IMG/VR virus record: IMGVR_UViG_3300001041_000004
Span: 1-53,499 of that record
Direction: 5' to 3' (one strand)
Source: a virus
DNA: 53,499 bases
Shown in pieces: positions 49,646-53,499 of this stretch. The position numbers and the translations under genes were made by a program. A model generated the notes under the pieces. The model searched no databases. It saw nothing but the letters and a program-made list of their open reading frames with translations, and was not told the DNA's origin. Each line of letters begins with the position of its first letter. The first letter of the stretch is position 1.

Positions 49646-50641
49646 ATGGATTTTATATTTGATCTTCAACGGTTTGCTGTCCCTGTACAACCAACTGTTG
49701 ATAATGCGTTTAACTACACTACGGATGATGTAAAAAACAAGACCAATTTTGGTATGTTGCTTGAACCCGGTCTTCGTAAGATTTTCTTTGAAACGTATGA
49801 TGAATTGCCGGAACAGTTTGCCAAGGTTTACAATGTGGCTGATTCTACAAAAGCTATGGAACACGATTGGGGCATGGGTGCCTTTGGTGATTGGGATAAG
49901 CGTGGAAGTCAGTTTGATGTGGTTTCCTACAAGAAACTGTCTCCCGGTTTGAAACGTGACTATATTCACGAAGCATTTACCCAAGGATTCATGATTACTC
50001 GGGAAATGTACGATGATGAACAATACCGTCAAATGGAGAAAATGCCAAAAGCAATGGCACGATCTGGTCGTGCTAAGGTAGAGAAAGATGCTATGGTTCC
50101 CTTGCTTACTGGCTTTGTTACAGACATTTACGATGGTAAGAAGTTGTTTGCTGCGGATCATCCATTACTTGATAACGCTGCTAAGGTTGGTAAGAACTTG
50201 GCAACGGGTGCCTTGACGGATGTAAATCTTAAGAAGGCTTTGCAACTAATGAGAGAGACATTGGATGAAGCAGGGAACTTGGTTCAGTTCAAAGCAACTC
50301 GCCTTATCATCCCTCCGGCTCTTGAGGATACAGCCATTCGTATCTTGAAAACCGTACAAGTTCCGGGTGGAAACCTGAATGATACAAACACCTTCCTTAA
50401 CTCCTATGGGATTGAAATTGTTGTCTTGGATTACCTTGGTCTTGCATCGGGTGGATCGGATACTGCATGGTTCTTACAGGATGCTTCTAGACATGAACTT
50501 AACTTCTTCTGGCGTGTACGTCCTGAGTTCAAATGGGAAGAAACTTTCGATGACTTCATGAGTAAATATCGTGGTTATATGCGTTACAGCATGGGAGTAT
50601 CGGATTGGCGTGGACTCATGGGTAGCACAGGAATTGGCTAA
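49646..50641 (+). CDS. Major capsid protein (Mu gpT-like), with Prp-type N-terminal site
   Basis: 331 residues from the ATG after GAGGGTG; an upstream ATG at 49622 lacks a site. It begins MDFIFDLQRFAVPVQ, where L-Q-R-F-A matches the cleavage motif of Prp-like proteases. The body with K-K-L-F-A-A-D-H-P-L-L and A-T-R-L-I-I-P-P-A-L-E resembles Mu-gpT-type head proteins (HK97 fold). It forms the icosahedral shell. Confidence 0.85.
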   Translation: MDFIFDLQRFAVPVQPTVDNAFNYTTDDVKNKTNFGMLLEPGLRKIFFETYDELPEQFAKVYNVADSTKAMEHDWGMGAFGDWDKRGSQFDVVSYKKLSPGLKRDYIHEAFTQGFMITREMYDDEQYRQMEKMPKAMARSGRAKVEKDAMVPLLTGFVTDIYDGKKLFAADHPLLDNAAKVGKNLATGALTDVNLKKALQLMRETLDEAGNLVQFKATRLIIPPALEDTAIRILKTVQVPGGNLNDTNTFLNSYGIEIVVLDYLGLASGGSDTAWFLQDASRHELNFFWRVRPEFKWEETFDDFMSKYRGYMRYSMGVSDWRGLMGSTGIG

Positions 50642-50670
50642 TTCAGCTAACTAAATAGGAGGTGGTTTAT

Positions 50671-50925
50671 ATGGCAGATCGTTTTGTAGCTATGGAGAAG
50701 TTTGCTAAAGTTGCAAGTGCGGCTGAGGGTACAGCAAATGCTGTTGTGTTTTCTTGTCCACTTTATGCTCCTGTAGGGATGATTCCCACAGTGCTTAAAG
50801 TGACATCAGGTGCTTTGTATGTAACAGGGGTTACGTGTTTGTACGATGCAACAGCTAAGACAATTACAGTAGCCGGTACTGATATTACAGAAGGTGATAA
50901 AGTATCCGTTCTAGCGTTTGCGTAA
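50671..50925 (+). CDS. Small head protein, possible decoration
   Basis: 84 residues after AGGAGGTGG. It is beta-rich with Val/Thr/Ala repeats (V-L-K-V-T-S-G-A-L-Y-V-T). Placed right after the major capsid gene and before a terminator, so head decoration or stabilisation is a fair guess. Confidence 0.5.
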   Translation: MADRFVAMEKFAKVASAAEGTANAVVFSCPLYAPVGMIPTVLKVTSGALYVTGVTCLYDATAKTITVAGTDITEGDKVSVLAFA

Positions 50926-50939
50926 ATTAAATAAATAAG

Positions 50940-50968
50940 GGGGTGGTGAAAAATCCACCCCTTTTTGT
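50940..50968 (+). terminator. Rho-independent terminator after the head genes
   Basis: GGGGTGG pairs with CCACCCC, loop TGAAAAAT, followed by TTTTTGTTT. It separates the head genes from the tail fibre genes and probably lowers fibre expression. Confidence 0.85.
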
Positions 50969-50987
50969 TTGGATAGGAGTGATAAAA

Positions 50988-51209
50988 ATGGCAAATAGAA
51001 CAACAGATATAAATGGTCATCCGATTAAGTTAGTTGATTTGGGTGATGGTACCTTTGGTATTGCAACATCTGAAGTTGCCATGGAAGGGTTTGGTGCAAC
51101 GGTTGCAACAAGACCTGCCGCAACAACGGTACCGATTGGGTTTGCTTGGATGAGTGTAGCGACACAAGAAGTGTGGCAAAGTGATGGAACGAATTGGGTG
51201 GTGGTATAA
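50988..51209 (+). CDS. Small protein before the tail fibre gene
   Basis: 73 residues from the ATG after GATAGGAG. It contains G-H-P-I-K-L-V-D-L-G-D and ends S-D-G-T-N-W-V-V-V, a common beta-strand end in phage structural proteins. The stop overlaps the fibre start as TAATG. Function unknown. Confidence 0.55.
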   Translation: MANRTTDINGHPIKLVDLGDGTFGIATSEVAMEGFGATVATRPAATTVPIGFAWMSVATQEVWQSDGTNWVVV

Positions 51210-53499
51210 TGGGTATTATTGATTTAAAGTTTGCAAAGAAATACATTGATTCAAAAGTTAGTTCGTTTATTGATCCTTCAGCTATTGATGTTGCTAGAGC
51301 TGGATTAGTTCGTTCACAACGTCATTCTGGGGTTATCGATTATAAACCTATTGTCACAGGATCAACAACGAATTTGAATAGTATTACCATTCCTGAAACA
51401 ACGTATTCTGTGAATGGGTATGAAATTACTATGCCTTTGACGGTTATTACATTACCTATTGCTCCTGCAAATGTTGGAGAGAAGTGGGAAGATTTTGTTC
51501 TTTTTGAATCATGGTTTCCTTCAACCGGAAATGGATATGCGATAAGTGGTCGATACAGAACGGTATCAAATGTTAACTTTACTACCTATCCTGATGGTGT
51601 AAATGATACGGTTAATGTAAAAGCATGGGGTGGTAATGTTGCCAATACTGCATTGACGTATGCAATGGGTAGTGTTGATAAAGGAGTTTATGTTTCTGGA
51701 AGTGGGAGTGCAGGAGATAAAGCTACTCTCTTAACCTATGATGGCTACTCCTACGCAATTCCATTATTTAGGGTTAAAAGACGGAATTCATCGGGTTTCA
51801 GTCCTGCTAATCCGAATGGGGGTAGGAATTATTTTTCACTTACACCTACAGCACAATCTCCTAATCCTGTAAATAGGAATAGCGTAACAACAATCACCGT
51901 AAGTTCTGGTGCCTCTACACTTCAAATAGGAGACATAGTTACACTGGCTAACTACACATATCTTACACTCAAAGTAGAAAGCATTGTGTCAGACACGCAA
52001 TTTACTGCAACTTATTTAGGCATTGATTCCACATGTGTTGTATTGGGTAATCAAATTATCAAATCTAGTTTGTTAAATATGCACCCCCAATCCCTCTACT
52101 CCAACGTCATCGACCAAAGAGACATCACAGACTTGAGACACGAAACAAAAGCTCAATATAATTATGATTACATCCTCAAAAAAGCAGATGATCAATTCAA
52201 GCGTGGAGAACTTTCGCCTAAGAAAATGCTGACTGAGCATCATGGTATACCTAAGACAGAGATAGATGGGAACACTGTGTTTTATGCTAGTTTGGATGGG
52301 ACGTTAGTACCCGAATTTCCTTTAGGCAGTAGTGCTATGAATCTTGGTACAGGGTCATTTAAACCTATGCCTACTGGGAGTGGGTATAAGTTTAATGGGG
52401 ATAGTGCCTTACTTCTAGACGTTAGTGGAATAAGCGTGAATGATGGTTCGATTGGGTTTGAAGTGAACACGGTAGATTTAAAAAATGAAACTGCAAGTTT
52501 TCCTATAGCAGTTTCAATTAGAGATTCAAGCGATACGCAAGTGTTTTCTGTAATCTATGGAAAATCTGTTAATGTCTTATATTTGGAAGAGAAGTATACT
52601 GATAGCACAACGGTTTCTACCCCTAGTAATTATACTTTGTCAAATATGCCCTATCTTAATATTTGTGCATCATGGGATAGCATTAATTTATATTTACGTG
52701 TAAACGGTAATTTAATAGGTACTGTTGCAAGAAAATCGAATACTCTATGGAAAATTCCCGCCAAGGTACGCTTTGGTTCCTCAAATCTTAAATCTACCCT
52801 CTCAAACATCTCAATCTCCAACATCGACCGTGGCTCACTATTCCCCAATCTCCCTCCCGACTTCATCTCAGGTGACGCTATCATAATGCCAGCATACACC
52901 GACCAAAGACGCATTTTATCGGAAGCTCAAATGAGTCAAACAGTCAATTCTATTGTAAAATCGACAAATTTGTTAAATAGTCATGGAATTAATCGTGTAG
53001 TAATTGGTACTCCTAATACTTGGAGTGCTAGTGATACTATTACTGTAACAGGTATGGCAGGAGAATTGATTTCTGGAGTGTTTGATGAGGGTACTGCTTT
53101 GGCTAAGGTCACTTATATTAGTGGTGAAGGAACAACGAGTCTCTCATATAAAGCAGAGAGCGTATCTGGAATCTCTGTAGGTGACATTGTAGTCCCTGTA
53201 TATGGTGATACTTGGGCTCCATCAAGTGCCGTTTTTACAATCACTAGTGTTGATACGGCAACTAAAATAATTAACGTTACATCAAGTGTAACCATTATTG
53301 TAGGCTACGGTATAAGAATCGCTTATCTAGTTGAAACAACAACTGCATCCTCAGTCCCATTGGCCTACCACATGGTAGCAGGAGTCAAAACAGCAGTAGT
53401 AGGAACATGGGCAACACTTGGAACAAATGTAGCAACATTTACATTAGGAACAAATGCAGGACTTGTAGCACAGGATATTCAGATTGATTATTCCTTGAT
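51209..53499 (+). CDS. Tail fibre / receptor-binding protein, N-terminal part (continues at 1)
   Basis: The ATG is coupled to the previous stop; the frame is open to the window end and continues in frame at position 1. The first 740 of about 1445 residues are here. Residues about 350-545 look like a LamG/concanavalin-like sugar-binding domain (F-Y-A-S-L-D-G-T-L near its start, and L-Y-L-R-V-N-G-N-L-I). Other parts are Thr/Ser/Gly-rich strands. Segments about 52081-52135 and 52770-52900 are C-rich, unlike the surrounding DNA, and may be imported. Confidence 0.8.
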   Translation, partial: MGIIDLKFAKKYIDSKVSSFIDPSAIDVARAGLVRSQRHSGVIDYKPIVTGSTTNLNSITIPETTYSVNGYEITMPLTVITLPIAPANVGEKWEDFVLFESWFPSTGNGYAISGRYRTVSNVNFTTYPDGVNDTVNVKAWGGNVANTALTYAMGSVDKGVYVSGSGSAGDKATLLTYDGYSYAIPLFRVKRRNSSGFSPANPNGGRNYFSLTPTAQSPNPVNRNSVTTITVSSGASTLQIGDIVTLANYTYLTLKVESIVSDTQFTATYLGIDSTCVVLGNQIIKSSLLNMHPQSLYSNVIDQRDITDLRHETKAQYNYDYILKKADDQFKRGELSPKKMLTEHHGIPKTEIDGNTVFYASLDGTLVPEFPLGSSAMNLGTGSFKPMPTGSGYKFNGDSALLLDVSGISVNDGSIGFEVNTVDLKNETASFPIAVSIRDSSDTQVFSVIYGKSVNVLYLEEKYTDSTTVSTPSNYTLSNMPYLNICASWDSINLYLRVNGNLIGTVARKSNTLWKIPAKVRFGSSNLKSTLSNISISNIDRGSLFPNLPPDFISGDAIIMPAYTDQRRILSEAQMSQTVNSIVKSTNLLNSHGINRVVIGTPNTWSASDTITVTGMAGELISGVFDEGTALAKVTYISGEGTTSLSYKAESVSGISVGDIVVPVYGDTWAPSSAVFTITSVDTATKIINVTSSVTIIVGYGIRIAYLVETTTASSVPLAYHMVAGVKTAVVGTWATLGTNVATFTLGTNAGLVAQDIQIDYSL
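53420..53499. repeat. Terminal direct repeat, right copy
   Basis: Identical to bases 1-80. Removing one copy gives a 53419-bp circle in which the tail fibre frame is uninterrupted. Confidence 0.95.

Noticed and set aside
1-53499. Lysogeny functions
   Set aside because: No integrase, excisionase or CI-type repressor could be recognised; the small HTH protein at 31497 alone is not enough to propose lysogeny.

Overview
The window is a nearly complete genome of a short-tailed (podovirus-type) phage, about 53.4 kb when circularised. The first 80 bases (1-80) recur exactly as the last 80 (53420-53499), and one reading frame runs through that junction, so the contig is a circular or circularly permuted molecule cut inside a tail-fibre gene. 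AT-rich DNA, AGGAGG-type ribosome binding sites, many TTG starts, consensus TTGACA/TATAAT promoters and an XhlA/XkdX/amidase lysis-tail repertoire point to a Gram-positive-type (Bacillota) host; the genus cannot be read from the sequence. I see no integrase and no clear repressor, so a virulent life style is likely but not proven.

Layout. Two gene blocks diverge from a 1.2 kb non-coding control region (about 42.0-43.24 kb) full of small hairpins, iteron-like repeats and promoters. The plus-strand block runs 43.24 kb -> end -> junction -> 16.72 kb. It carries small terminase, a Tad2-like anti-Thoeris protein, an HNH endonuclease, large terminase, portal, scaffold, major capsid protein, a roughly 1445-residue mosaic tail fibre across the junction, an XkdX-like peptide, head-tail adaptor, tail nozzle, tail spike, an XhlA-like membrane protein, amidase, a small membrane protein, a Gln-rich internal protein and a giant 2448-residue internal (ejection) protein. 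The minus-strand block runs 41.8 -> 16.77 kb. It carries small regulators and membrane peptides, a SLOG-fold protein, a ubiquitin-like conjugation cassette, ssDNA-binding protein, DnaB-type helicase, DnaG-type primase, a DnaE-type DNA polymerase, FAD-dependent thymidylate synthase, a RecB/Cas4-like nuclease, a B12-dependent ribonucleotide reductase, a Prp-type cysteine protease, dUTPase and a RusA resolvase. The blocks meet at a terminator near 16.75 kb.

The most striking part is 31.7-37.4 kb. It encodes, in transcription order, a protein with a Leu/Met/Gly-rich tail, a 74-residue beta-grasp ubiquitin-like protein, an E2-like protein with a catalytic-type Cys, a coiled coil and a C-terminal zinc ribbon, a JAB/JAMM peptidase with an intact metal motif, a ThiF/E1-like adenylating enzyme, and a protein built of SH3-like modules resembling the MIB/HERC2 domain of eukaryotic ubiquitin ligases. 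Together these look like a complete phage-borne ubiquitin-like conjugation system, related in composition to the bacterial Bil and PRTRC cassettes, with two structured RNAs between its genes.

Other links between genes: the phage's own Prp-like protease (18.1-18.4 kb) matches a Prp-type cleavage motif at the N-terminus of its major capsid protein (49.6 kb), and a tRNA-Leu-like element with two T-arms lies at 31.3-31.5 kb. Function calls rest on motif recognition from the translated sequence; no database search was run.
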